A stretch of 64,000 bases of DNA. Origin: Qipengyuania aquimaris. Lineage in GTDB: Bacteria > Pseudomonadota > Alphaproteobacteria > Sphingomonadales > Sphingomonadaceae. Below, in pieces: positions 54,219 to 61,806 of this stretch. Each line of letters begins with the position of its first letter. Positions within the stretch are counted from its first letter, which is position 1. The DNA lies in NCBI RefSeq assembly GCF_009827445.1, contig NZ_WTYI01000001.1:2308381-2372380 (forward strand), written 5' to 3'. The notes under the pieces are model-generated. The model saw only the letters and a program-made list of their open reading frames with translations. It had not been told where the DNA came from and did not search any database. Position numbers and translations under genes: made by a program.

Positions 54219-55862
54219 TTGAGCGAGAGCGACGTGACAAGCGAGAAGCCGATCGGAGCGTCGCCTCAACCGGATGCCAAGGTCCCAGCCTATAGCTGGT
54301 ATGCGCTGGGCGTTCTCGTCCTCGTATACGTTCTCAATTTCATCGACCGGCAAATCCTCTCGATCCTGGCGAATGACATCAAGGCCGACCTTGGTGTCGA
54401 AGACGATTATCTGGGCTTCCTCTACGGTACTGCGTTTGCAGTGTTCTATGCGCTGTTCGGAATTCCTCTCGGCAAACTGGCTGACAGCTGGAAACGTGTC
54501 CGCCTGATGACAATCGGCTTGGCGCTGTGGTCCACGATGACCGCATTGTCGGGTTTTGCCAAGAATGCCGGAGCACTCACAGCTGCACGCGTAGGTGTAG
54601 GTGTGGGTGAGGCGACGGCCAGTCCATCGGCCTATTCGCTGATCTCCGACTGGTTTCCGGCGCGGCTGCGTGCGACTGCGCTCGCGATCTATTCCAGTGG
54701 ACTTTACATCGGCGGCGGTATCTCGCTGCTTATTGGCGGTCTCGTCGTCGAAAACTGGAACGAGGCATATCCCGACGGTGGCCCACTCGGTCTGGTCGGG
54801 TGGCAAGCCGCGTTCCTGTCGGTCGGTATTCCGGGGCTTCTGCTCGCGCTATGGGTCCTGACCCTGCGAGAGCCGGTGCGCGGAGAAATCGATGGCCTGC
54901 CCACTCCGGAGAATCCGCATCCGTTCCGCGGGTTCTTCCAGGAACTTTTCCAGGTCATTCCCCCCTTCACGCTGCTTGGCGCGTTTCAGCGCGGGATCGG
55001 CGCTTTCGCCATCAATGTCGCCGGGCTTGTCGCCTTCGCTGTTCTTGCGGTTTTCCTGACATCAATCACCCCCGGGGCTTCGGCCTATTTGTCCGACGCG
55101 GTAGGACTGACGGCAGCGGGCGTGCCGGTGAGCGATCAGTGGTTATTCCTTGGCGTAGGATATTATGCTGTCTTCAGTTGGGCGACTGCGCTGTACACCC
55201 GTGATCTCCCGACCTTCCGTCTGACATGGGGCTCACCAGCGTTTCTCAGCGTTGTGCTGGGCTACGGAACGGTTGCGTTCATGGCTTACGCGGCCTCCTA
55301 TTGGGGGGCACCCTATGCAGAACGTGTCCTCGGGGCCGACAAGACCGACCTTGGCTGGTTCCTCGGTGCACCTTCTGCCGTCGCAGGTTTTCTTGGGGTT
55401 ATCCTGGGGGGGCGAATGGCAGATTATCTACTAGAGAAATTCCAGAACGGCCGCGTGATGGTCATTCTCTTCGGTCTAGTCGCTTCGCTTCCGCCGATCA
55501 TTGTCGCGTATACTACCGACAGCCTCACCGTTTTTTATGTTGCGAGTTTCTTTGCGCAAATGACCGGCGCTTCGGCACTCGGCGCAGCCGCAGCCAGTAG
55601 CCAGGCGCTCGTCCTTCCCCGCATGCGCGGGATGGCGACGGCGATCTTCTTCCTTTCGACCACCCTAATCGGACTGGGGATAGGGCCTTTCCTTGCAGGT
55701 TACGTATCGGCTGTGAGTCCGGGTGGGCTGAGCACGGGGATGCTGACCACCTTGGTGGCTGCACCATTCGGCTTCGTATTGCTGCTTGCCGCGCTAAAGC
55801 TGGTACCGGCCGCGGGCGCTTCCGTTCTGGAGCGCGCTCGCGCGGCCGGCGAGTCAGTCTAG
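54219..55862 (+). CDS. Major facilitator superfamily transporter (Spinster-like)
   Basis: A 547-residue carrier with 12 or more membrane helices. LVYVLNFIDRQILSILANDIKADLGVEDDYLG in TM1 and PLGKLADSWKRVRLM between TM2 and TM3 are the MFS signatures and fit the Spinster-like branch, typical of sphingomonads. The helix pair 6-7 is separated by a longer loop (residues ~225-260) with KxP and Phe/Pro-rich sequence. The start is a TTG at 54219 with AGGA just upstream; a GTG at 54234 is possible. The substrate is unknown; the 4-nt gap to queC suggests a shared transcript. Confidence 0.85.
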   Translation: MSESDVTSEKPIGASPQPDAKVPAYSWYALGVLVLVYVLNFIDRQILSILANDIKADLGVEDDYLGFLYGTAFAVFYALFGIPLGKLADSWKRVRLMTIGLALWSTMTALSGFAKNAGALTAARVGVGVGEATASPSAYSLISDWFPARLRATALAIYSSGLYIGGGISLLIGGLVVENWNEAYPDGGPLGLVGWQAAFLSVGIPGLLLALWVLTLREPVRGEIDGLPTPENPHPFRGFFQELFQVIPPFTLLGAFQRGIGAFAINVAGLVAFAVLAVFLTSITPGASAYLSDAVGLTAAGVPVSDQWLFLGVGYYAVFSWATALYTRDLPTFRLTWGSPAFLSVVLGYGTVAFMAYAASYWGAPYAERVLGADKTDLGWFLGAPSAVAGFLGVILGGRMADYLLEKFQNGRVMVILFGLVASLPPIIVAYTTDSLTVFYVASFFAQMTGASALGAAAASSQALVLPRMRGMATAIFFLSTTLIGLGIGPFLAGYVSAVSPGGLSTGMLTTLVAAPFGFVLLLAALKLVPAAGASVLERARAAGESV

Positions 55863-55872
55863 CAACGCAACT

Positions 55873-56406
55873 TTAACTGGCCGCTTTGATCACTCCGCAG
55901 GCGATGCGTGAACCGGCATCGCCTGCTGGATCGCTGCGATAGTCGTCTGGTCCTGCGTGGATCATCACGGCAGTGCCATCTTCATCGAAAATATCGGCGA
56001 GTACTCCGTTGGCTGAACCAGCGAGTTCATATTGAGCGGTCGCGCGGCCCGCCTCGTTCACCACAAGATTGGGTAGGTCGCCGAGATGTTTGCCGGCCGG
56101 ATTTTCACTGCCGTGCTCGCGTCCTGCAGGATTGAGATGCCCTCCGGCACTTTGGAAGCCAGGGCTTTCGCACTTGCCGGTTGTGTGAAGATGAAAGCCG
56201 TGTGGCCCAGGCTCGAGACCGGTGACCGCCACGCCCATGGTTACTGTGTCACCGTCCGAAAGAAGCTGGGCCGTCCCGGCTGGCAACCCATTGGCGAAAG
56301 TGAGTGTAGCGCTGGCCACCCGTTCGCTAGGGATGCTGCCGTAGGTCGAGCATGCTCCGAGCTGGAGTGCTGCAGACATCGCCACGAGAGCTTTTGCGTA
56401 TTTCAT
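55873..56406 (-). CDS. sodC: Copper/zinc superoxide dismutase lipoprotein
   Basis: A 177-residue periplasmic Cu/Zn SOD with a lipobox LGAC (Cys 19). The copper ligands are in HGFHLHTTG, bridging and zinc ligands in GGHLNPAGREHGSEN and the D of HLGDLPNL, the disulfide Cys in KCESP and ACGVI, and the arginine near the active site in GSRIACG. It dismutes superoxide at the outer membrane or periplasm. The ATG at 56406 (MKYAKALVAM) has AGGGATC upstream. It is convergent with the MFS gene, 10 nt away. Confidence 0.9.
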   Translation of the reverse strand: MKYAKALVAMSAALQLGACSTYGSIPSERVASATLTFANGLPAGTAQLLSDGDTVTMGVAVTGLEPGPHGFHLHTTGKCESPGFQSAGGHLNPAGREHGSENPAGKHLGDLPNLVVNEAGRATAQYELAGSANGVLADIFDEDGTAVMIHAGPDDYRSDPAGDAGSRIACGVIKAAS

Positions 56407-56446
56407 TTGAAGATCCCTTGTTCGCTGGAATGACAAGGGACCAACG

Positions 56447-56473
56447 AAAAAGGGGCCGGATTGCTCCGGCCCC
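56447..56473 (-). terminator. Intrinsic terminator after ompA (minus strand)
   Basis: On the minus strand GGGGCCGGA and TCCGGCCCC form a perfect 9-bp stem with a GCAA tetraloop followed by TTTTT. It ends the outer-membrane porin gene and separates it from sodC. Confidence 0.9.
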
Positions 56474-56501
56474 TAATCCTGTTTTCACTCGGTGAGTGAA
56501 A

Positions 56502-57638
56502 TTACATGCCGGAACCCGGACCGTAGGTGACTTCCACACGACGGTTCTGGAGTTCGCGAACGCCGTCGGCGGTCGGAACGCGCAGCTGCGATTCGCCGAA
56601 GGCTTCGCTGCTGATGCGACCATCGGGAATGCCGCGTGCGGTCAGGTAATCACGGACCGACGAGTTACGACGCTCGGCGAGGCCCATGTTGTACTGAGCC
56701 GAACCCGACGTGTCGGTGTGACCCGCCAGCATGACCGAAGCCATACCGCAGTTGGCGTATGCCGAGACTGCGTTGTCGAGGATCGTTGCCGCTTCCGGAG
56801 TAATGTCCGACTCGTCCCAGTTGAAGAAGACGATGTACGGGCCCTGCTGGCAAACCGGAGCCGGCGGCGGGGGCGGCGGCGGCGGAGGCGGCGGGGGCGG
56901 AGGAGGCGGCGGCGGCGGCGGCGGAGGCGGAGGAGGCGGAGGAGTAGGCGCACCGAAGTTGTAGGTGAGCGTACCCATCAGCGAATGCGTGCGCAGCTTG
57001 CCGTCGAGAGCACGACCGCCGAGATCGACGACCTGCACGTCTTCAGCAGTGAACATGCGATAACGCAGGCCAACGTCCAGGTTGTCGGTCAGCGGAGCAT
57101 TGATGCCAGCGAGAAGCTGCCATGCGATGTCGCTGCTCGAATCGTCGATCGAAGGACTTCCTGCGCTTGCAATACGTCCTTCGACACTAGTGCGAGCAAC
57201 ACCGATACCGCCACCAGCGTAGAGCTGGAGCCCATCATCGGGGCCGAAGTCGAACAGGCCGTTCAGCATGAAGCTGAGCGAGTTGATGCCACCGACAGCG
57301 GCGGTCTGACCAGCCGGGGCGATGGATCCCGAAGCATTTGCGAGGCCCGTAGTGCCCACATCGACGCTTTCGACATTCGCATCGCGATAGCTTACTTCAG
57401 CTTCGAGGCGGAACGCACCAAAGTCGTAGCCGACGTAGCCGCCGCCATCGTAGCCATTGTCGGTGTCGACAACCAGCGTATCCAGCGTTGCGCCGTCTTC
57501 ATCAAGAAGGTTGAGATCGAGATCTTCAGCGATCATCGGACCGAATTCGGCGCCGATGTACCACGAATTGTCTCGTGCGAGGGCAGGCGATGCAAGGGCC
57601 GTAGAGGCCATCGCCATTCCTAGGACGAAATTCCGCAT
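56502..57638 (-). CDS. OmpA-family outer membrane protein with proline homopolymer linker
   Basis: A 378-residue protein with a signal peptide (cleaved near SPALAR), an N-terminal 8-strand beta-barrel (about 22-220; DNGYDGGGYVGYDFG, FRLEAEVSYRDA, GLRYRMFTAEDVQVVDLGG), a linker with 27 consecutive Pro (positions 56862-56942), and a C-terminal OmpA peptidoglycan-binding domain (about 260-370; VFFNWDESDITPEA, LAGHTDTSGSAQYNMGLAERR, LQNRRVEVTYG). It links the outer membrane to the cell wall. A strong terminator follows the stop. Confidence 0.93.
   Translation of the reverse strand: MRNFVLGMAMASTALASPALARDNSWYIGAEFGPMIAEDLDLNLLDEDGATLDTLVVDTDNGYDGGGYVGYDFGAFRLEAEVSYRDANVESVDVGTTGLANASGSIAPAGQTAAVGGINSLSFMLNGLFDFGPDDGLQLYAGGGIGVARTSVEGRIASAGSPSIDDSSSDIAWQLLAGINAPLTDNLDVGLRYRMFTAEDVQVVDLGGRALDGKLRTHSLMGTLTYNFGAPTPPPPPPPPPPPPPPPPPPPPPPPPPPPAPVCQQGPYIVFFNWDESDITPEAATILDNAVSAYANCGMASVMLAGHTDTSGSAQYNMGLAERRNSSVRDYLTARGIPDGRISSEAFGESQLRVPTADGVRELQNRRVEVTYGPGSGM
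56862..56942 (-). repeat. Run of 27 consecutive proline codons in ompA
   Basis: On the minus strand 81 nt are made only of CCN codons (CCG, CCC, CCT), read from the start of the linker to its end. The region is highly GC-rich and repetitive and is likely to vary in length by slippage; translation of so many prolines needs EF-P. Neighbouring linker residues are A-P-T before and A-P-V after it. Confidence 0.95.
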
Positions 57639-57835
57639 TATTTATTTCCCCTTTTTGCGAATTGGAGCCACCGAGTGGTGGTTATCTAACTTTCCCGTTC
57701 ACACGTGGCAAGCAGGCATTGGACGGGAACTGTTGCAAGAATGTCGCGATTCCCGTCGAAATACAAAGCTGTCCGAGCGATATCTCACCCTCGGACACCA
57801 CTCAAACGACATCCTGCGAAGACGGTTCCAAACAA

Positions 57836-58231
57836 TCAAGGGAATACGCCGTGATGCCTCAATATCGCGACCAATTCCTCAATAGTGGCTCTTGCTTCGG
57901 TATCTATCGTAATGCCACCGGCAGGAAGCGTGGGTGTCTGATGACGCACCCACCCATCACGATACACAAGCGATCCTCCGGTTTGCCTGTCATAGACGAT
58001 CAAACCGTTTTTCGGGAGGGCAAAGGTCCATTGACCATCGATCCAGCCGGCTATCGAACCCTCTTTACCGGTCCAATCGTCGCTCGATTGGTCGCCGACA
58101 ATGTAGCAGGCTCCGGGTTCTGGCGAAGCCGGAGGTACCGATGCAGTTTCCTCGATCACCGGGTGCAGCAGCATATCGAGGCGCGAAAGTGACTCGTTTA
58201 CATAGAATTCCTTCTGCGCTTGCCCGGCGAG
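57836..58231 (-). pseudogene. DUF2793 protein, C-terminal part only (GTA-cluster remnant)
   Basis: The frame open from ~58231 down to 57836 reads AGQAQKEFYVNESLSRLD, then the MLLHPVIEE segment, ..GACYIVGDQSSDDW, GWIDGQWTF and a C-terminal RATIEELVAILRHHGVFP. This is the DUF2793 pattern (N-terminal GQAQKE-x-x-x-NE, late ALRxHG). The true N-terminus (start codon and first ~15 residues) is missing: upstream, the same frame reads into large-terminase DNA. An ATG at 58172-58174 is only an internal Met. In sphingomonad gene-transfer-agent clusters this family is encoded after the baseplate megatron gene, at the far end from the terminase. Confidence 0.8.
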
Positions 58232-58688
58232 CGTGGCTATGCTGCGGACCGCGCAAGGCCTCGGGCTCTGCGGCCGAATAGAGGGTGGCCATGGCCCCGT
58301 TGGGCCAGCTGATCCGCCGCAGCGAGGGCTCGAAGGTCGGCCTCTTGTCGGGCGCGCAGCACGCGATGATCCCGCTTTCGCCCTCGACCATGACGGCGCG
58401 CGCTTCGCCGAGACTTGCAGCGACCAGCGCTATGCGTGCCCGCGGATCGCTATCGGCGATGCTGCGTACCCATTCCGAACCCGCGCGCGTCTTGCCGAAA
58501 CCGCGGCCAGCCATGACGAGCCAGATCTTCCAGTCGCCGTCCGGCGGCAGCTGGCCGTCATGCGCGTGGTTTTGGAAGTCATAGGCAAACTCGCCGAGCT
58601 CTCCCTCGCTCATGCCGTCCACATGGTCGGCCAGCTCCTGCTCCTTGAGCCTCGCCCAGACCTCGGGGCGCGACAGTGGGCGGTTCAT
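58065..58688 (-). pseudogene. GTA-type terminase large subunit, truncated after ~150 residues
   Basis: The first ~151 residues are those of a gene-transfer-agent/phage large terminase ATPase. Walker A MAGRGFGKTRAGSEWV is at 59-74, ALVAASLGEARAVMVEGESG follows, then RPTFEPSLRRISWPNGAMATLYSAAEPEALRGPQH. In intact members the sequence goes on with the DEL(A)-type Walker B and then a nuclease domain (~250 more residues). Here homology stops at ~58230 and the remaining codons to 58065 read an unrelated frame of the DUF2793 gene. The start overlaps the small terminase in ATGA at 58685. The protein cannot package DNA. Confidence 0.85.
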
Positions 58689-59314
58689 CGGTGCGGACGC
58701 TCCGGCTGGATGTCGCGTCCGGCGACCCTCTTGCGAAGCTCGTCGACCTTGCGTTCGATGGAGGCGCGGACCTCGGCGGCGCTGACATTGGCGCGGGTGG
58801 CGCGTTCCTGCGCGATCGTCTCCTTGTGCGCGGCGAGCAGGCGCAGCGCTGCGGTAACATCCATCTTGTGATCAGGGGCCGGATCGCGAAGGTATCCGAG
58901 CACTTCCATTTCCAGATTGGTATACCCTTCGAAAAGCGCGGCACGCCAGTCGCTGGCAAAGTCGTCGCAGCTGCGACGGGTACGATAGGCCACGCGCGGG
59001 GCGATACCCGCCTGTCTTGCCGAGCCTGCGACATTGGAGGTTTCCGCAAGCGCATCGAGGAAGACGCGTTTCCACTGGCGAGGGGCGGGGCGCTCCTCGC
59101 TGTTGCGGATGCGCTTGCTTTTCCCGCTGTTGTAGGCGGCCAGCGCCTGTTTCCATTCCGCATCGAAAGATACACTGACCTTGCGCCGCTTATATGGCGG
59201 CCCGGTGGTTATTCCGGCAGCGTGCGCAGCCGCATTGACTTTGCCGTATTCACGCAAAGCCTCTAGGAACGCGGCTTCCCAGGCGTGGCGGGCAGAAGAT
59301 CGTGATTTTCCCAT
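58685..59314 (-). CDS. GTA-type terminase small subunit-like protein
   Basis: A 209-residue protein ahead of the large terminase, as in GTA clusters. Its N-terminal two thirds hold two copies of one helix-turn-helix like unit: FLEALREYGKVNAAAHAAGI...Y-K-R...SFDAEWKQAL (about 10-62) and FLDALAETSNVAGSARQAGIAPRVAYRTR...FASDWRAAL (about 78-130), followed by a helical C-terminal region (LEMEVLGYLRDPAPDHKMD..., then RATRANVSAAEVRASIERKVDELRKR). The ATG at 59314 is chosen for its GGGAGGG ribosome site; one at 59341 is possible. It looks intact, though its partner is truncated. Confidence 0.8.
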   Translation of the reverse strand: MGKSRSSARHAWEAAFLEALREYGKVNAAAHAAGITTGPPYKRRKVSVSFDAEWKQALAAYNSGKSKRIRNSEERPAPRQWKRVFLDALAETSNVAGSARQAGIAPRVAYRTRRSCDDFASDWRAALFEGYTNLEMEVLGYLRDPAPDHKMDVTAALRLLAAHKETIAQERATRANVSAAEVRASIERKVDELRKRVAGRDIQPERPHR

Positions 59315-59347
59315 GGCTCCCTCCCGATCCGGCGGACGCATGAAACG

Positions 59348-59377
59348 CGAAAGGGCGACCTGCCGGCCGCCCTTTCG
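59348..59377. repeat. 10-bp perfect inverted repeat upstream of the GTA remnant
   Basis: CGAAAGGGCG (59348-59357) and CGCCCTTTCG (59368-59377) flank a 10-nt loop. Each arm brings TTTCG after the stem on one strand or the other, so it may act as a weak bidirectional terminator. Confidence 0.55.
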
Positions 59378-59527
59378 AGTGAATCACACTATCGCGATGT
59401 TTCATTTGTCTAGCCAAATAGCGTCACGATGTCAAGAAAAAAGAACCAAATAGGTTATACGGTGACGCTTGCCTACGCAGTCCGGGTGCCTTAGGTCGCT
59501 GGCTTCGATTTCGAGGGTCACACGAAC

Positions 59528-60166
59528 ATGCTGCGCAGCCTCTACAACTGGACCATGGACAAGGCCGCGCATCCGCATGCGGTCTGGTGGCTGGCATTCT
59601 TCTGCTTCGTGGAATCGTCCTTTTTCCCGATCCCGCCGCATCCTCTGCTCGGCCTTATGTGCCTTGCCGAACCGAAGAAGGCGGTGAAGTTCGCTCTCGT
59701 CGCTACGCTGGCATCGGTCGCGGGTGCCTTGCTCGGCTATGCGATCGGGTGGGGCCTCTACGACACGGTCGGCGCCTGGCTTATCGGCGCGCTCGGCCTG
59801 ACGGAGGCATTCCCCGTCGCGGCGTGCCATTTGCGCGAATACGACTTCGAAGCGATCCTGATCGCCGGAGCGACGCCGGTGCCGTTCAAGCTGCTGACCA
59901 TCACGGCGGGCTTTGTCGGCATGAACCTCGTCACCTTCGTTCTGTCGAGCCTGTTCGCCCGGGCCCTCATTTTCATGACGGTGGGCATCCTGTTCCGCGT
60001 TTTCGGGGCGCCGATCAAGCAGGTGATCGACAAGTACCTCGGTCTTGTTACGACGGCCTTCGTCGTCCTGGTGGTAGGCGGCGTTCTGGTCCTCACGCAG
60101 CTCGGCGGCGGCGAGGACGAAGAAGGCGGCGTGTGCAGCAACCCGCCCGCCATCGACGCCCGCTGA
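59528..60166 (+). CDS. YqaA/DedA-family (VTT domain) membrane protein
   Basis: A 212-residue membrane protein with the VTT/SNARE-associated fold: FFCFVESSFFPIPPHPLLGLMCLAEPKKAVKFAL (the FxESxFxPIP motif) and ATPVPFKLLTITAGFVGMNLVTFVLSSLFAR (G-x-x-P-x-P re-entrant loop). Homologues are undecaprenyl-phosphate or phospholipid flippases and affect envelope integrity. The C-terminal ~15 residues (GGGEDEEGGVCSNPPAIDAR) form a short acidic tail. The ATG at 59528 is the most likely start. It is convergent with a Crp/Fnr gene. Confidence 0.85.
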   Translation: MLRSLYNWTMDKAAHPHAVWWLAFFCFVESSFFPIPPHPLLGLMCLAEPKKAVKFALVATLASVAGALLGYAIGWGLYDTVGAWLIGALGLTEAFPVAACHLREYDFEAILIAGATPVPFKLLTITAGFVGMNLVTFVLSSLFARALIFMTVGILFRVFGAPIKQVIDKYLGLVTTAFVVLVVGGVLVLTQLGGGEDEEGGVCSNPPAIDAR

Positions 60167-60167
60167 T

Positions 60168-60854
60168 CTAGTCCAGAGCGAACTGCATCAACCGGTCGCG
60201 GTCGCGCACGATAATCGTGCCGTACCCGCGCTCGATCAGCTTGGCCTGTTGCAGGATCCTTAGCGCGGCGTTGGCCGTGACGCGCGTGATACCGAGCAGC
60301 TCGGCAAGTTCCTGCTGAGTGATTTCGACCCGTGCCTCGTGCCGGACCTCCCCCGCCAGATTGACGAGCAGCTCGGCCATTCTCGCCGGATTGGTCCCGC
60401 GCCGCATCCCGGCCAGTAGCGACAGCGTGTCCTGCAACTGGTGCGAGAGGGCGCCCAAGAGCGCTCTCATCGAGGCGGGGTAATTGCCCAGCGCATCGAG
60501 GAAGCGGTGCGCCGATATGTGCCGCAACGTGCTCTGCCCGCGCGACACGGCATCGACGATGCGGGGGCGGTTGGAGAATACCGCGAGCTCGCCATAGGAA
60601 TCGCCTTTGCCGAGAAGGGCGACCGCGCGAAAGTCGCCTTCGCGCAGGAACTGGCCGACCATGACCTCGCCCGCCTCGATCAGCCAGAAACCATCGGCCA
60701 TCTCACCGCGCTGCTGGATGATCTGGTCGTCTTCGTAGCGCCGCTCCGCCGAACCGCGCAGCAGGTGGGCCTGCAAGGCCGGGTCAAGGCTGGAAAACAG
60801 CATGGGTGACACCAGCGAGCGCCGAGTCGGGTCAGAATGTAAAACATTTGACAT
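60168..60854 (-). CDS. Crp/Fnr-family transcriptional regulator
   Basis: A 228-residue protein with an N-terminal cyclic-nucleotide-binding-like beta-roll (about 15-130; QGEMADGFWLIEAGEVMVGQFLREG..., GDSYGELAVFSNRPRIVDAVS) and a C-terminal winged HTH (EITQQELAELLGITRVTANAALRILQQAKLIERGYGTIIV). GEL is present but the Arg-Ser pair that binds cAMP is not (GELAVFSNRPR), so another ligand or none is likely. No Fnr-type Fe-S cysteines. The ATG at 60854 is taken; a longer frame has no ribosome site. It is divergent from the sterol desaturase-family gene 49 nt away, a probable target. Confidence 0.87.
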   Translation of the reverse strand: MSNVLHSDPTRRSLVSPMLFSSLDPALQAHLLRGSAERRYEDDQIIQQRGEMADGFWLIEAGEVMVGQFLREGDFRAVALLGKGDSYGELAVFSNRPRIVDAVSRGQSTLRHISAHRFLDALGNYPASMRALLGALSHQLQDTLSLLAGMRRGTNPARMAELLVNLAGEVRHEARVEITQQELAELLGITRVTANAALRILQQAKLIERGYGTIIVRDRDRLMQFALD

Positions 60855-60903
60855 TACTTCGCTTCGGTAAACGCTAGGCCGGGAATCGACAAGGGAGAGA
60901 CCC

Positions 60904-61749
60904 ATGCCTGCTTCGACCATTGCGATCATCTGCATCTACCTCGGCTTCGCCCTGCTGGAGCTGTGGCGGACCAATCTGTTCCGCAAGTCCGAACAGACCC
61001 GTGACGACGGAATCGTCGAAGCAGTCAGCATGATCATGCTGCTCGGGCTAACCCAGCCTGTCGTTCTTTTTACCTCGGCGACTCTCGCCGGAATGGTCGC
61101 CCCCCAATGGGAGGGCGCGCTGTCCGGCATCAATATCTTCCTCGCGATCGGCCTGTTCTTGATCCTCGACGACATGATGCAGTATTGGTGGCACCGCGCG
61201 AGCCACAGCTTTCACTGGCTCTACAACCTCCATCGCGCGCACCATAACGCGAAGTACATGAGCGTGCGGCTCGTGTACCGAAACAACCTATTTTACTATG
61301 CGATGATGCCGGGCATCTGGCTGTCGGGCATCCTGATCTACCTCGGCCTCGGCTGGGTATATGCCGGGTATATCGTGGTGAAGCTGCTGGTCATCACCGG
61401 CGCGCATTCCGATGTCGCCTGGGACAAGCCCCTCTACAAGATCAAGTGGCTCTCGCCCGTGATGTGGGTGGTCGAGCGGACCATTTCGACGCCTGCCACG
61501 CACCATGCGCACCACGGCCGCCATGCCGACGATCCGGCGGTTCAGTACAAGGGCAATTATGGAAACCTGCTGTTCTTCTGGGACGTGCTGTTCGGCACCG
61601 CGAAGATCACGCGCAGCTTCCCCAAGAGTTATGGCGTCGAGAACCTCGCGCCCGCGACTTTGGGCCAGCAGCTCATGTGGCCGATCTTTCCCGAGAACCG
61701 GGAGATGAAACCTTCGGTTGGAGAGGAGGCGACCGCCAAGGTCGCCTGA
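60904..61749 (+). CDS. Sterol desaturase / fatty acid hydroxylase family membrane enzyme
   Basis: A 281-residue membrane di-iron enzyme with the three His clusters: WWHRASHSFHWLYNLHRAHHNAKY, and ATHHAHHGRHADDPAVQYKGNYGNLLFFWD; about five hydrophobic helices lie around them. It hydroxylates or desaturates a lipid that cannot be named; the second member in the window is at 44633-45538 and is only distantly similar. It is divergent from a Crp/Fnr gene, with an AGGGAGAGACCC ribosome site before the ATG. A strong bidirectional terminator follows. Confidence 0.88.
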   Translation: MPASTIAIICIYLGFALLELWRTNLFRKSEQTRDDGIVEAVSMIMLLGLTQPVVLFTSATLAGMVAPQWEGALSGINIFLAIGLFLILDDMMQYWWHRASHSFHWLYNLHRAHHNAKYMSVRLVYRNNLFYYAMMPGIWLSGILIYLGLGWVYAGYIVVKLLVITGAHSDVAWDKPLYKIKWLSPVMWVVERTISTPATHHAHHGRHADDPAVQYKGNYGNLLFFWDVLFGTAKITRSFPKSYGVENLAPATLGQQLMWPIFPENREMKPSVGEEATAKVA

Positions 61750-61752
61750 CGG

Positions 61753-61790
61753 GAAAGGCCGGCCGGTTTGCAACCCCCGGCCGGCCTTTC
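61753..61790. terminator. Bidirectional intrinsic terminator
   Basis: A 14-bp perfect stem (GAAAGGCCGGCCGG at 61753-61766 with CCGGCCGGCCTTTC at 61777-61790) and a 10-nt loop, flanked by A-rich and T-rich ends, stands between two convergent genes and can end both. Confidence 0.92.
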
Positions 61791-61806
61791 TCGCGAAGAA
61801 ATGGGA

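Noticed and set aside
58065..58229. C-terminal extension of the TerL frame as a real domain
   Set aside because: It is the frame-shifted reading of the DUF2793 gene and ends in a chance stop; Arg-rich low-sense sequence.
60836..60855. AATGT-AAA-ACATT inverted repeat at the start of the Crp/Fnr gene
   Set aside because: Only 5 bp arms in the first codons of the gene; expected by chance and not like the Fnr or Crp consensus.
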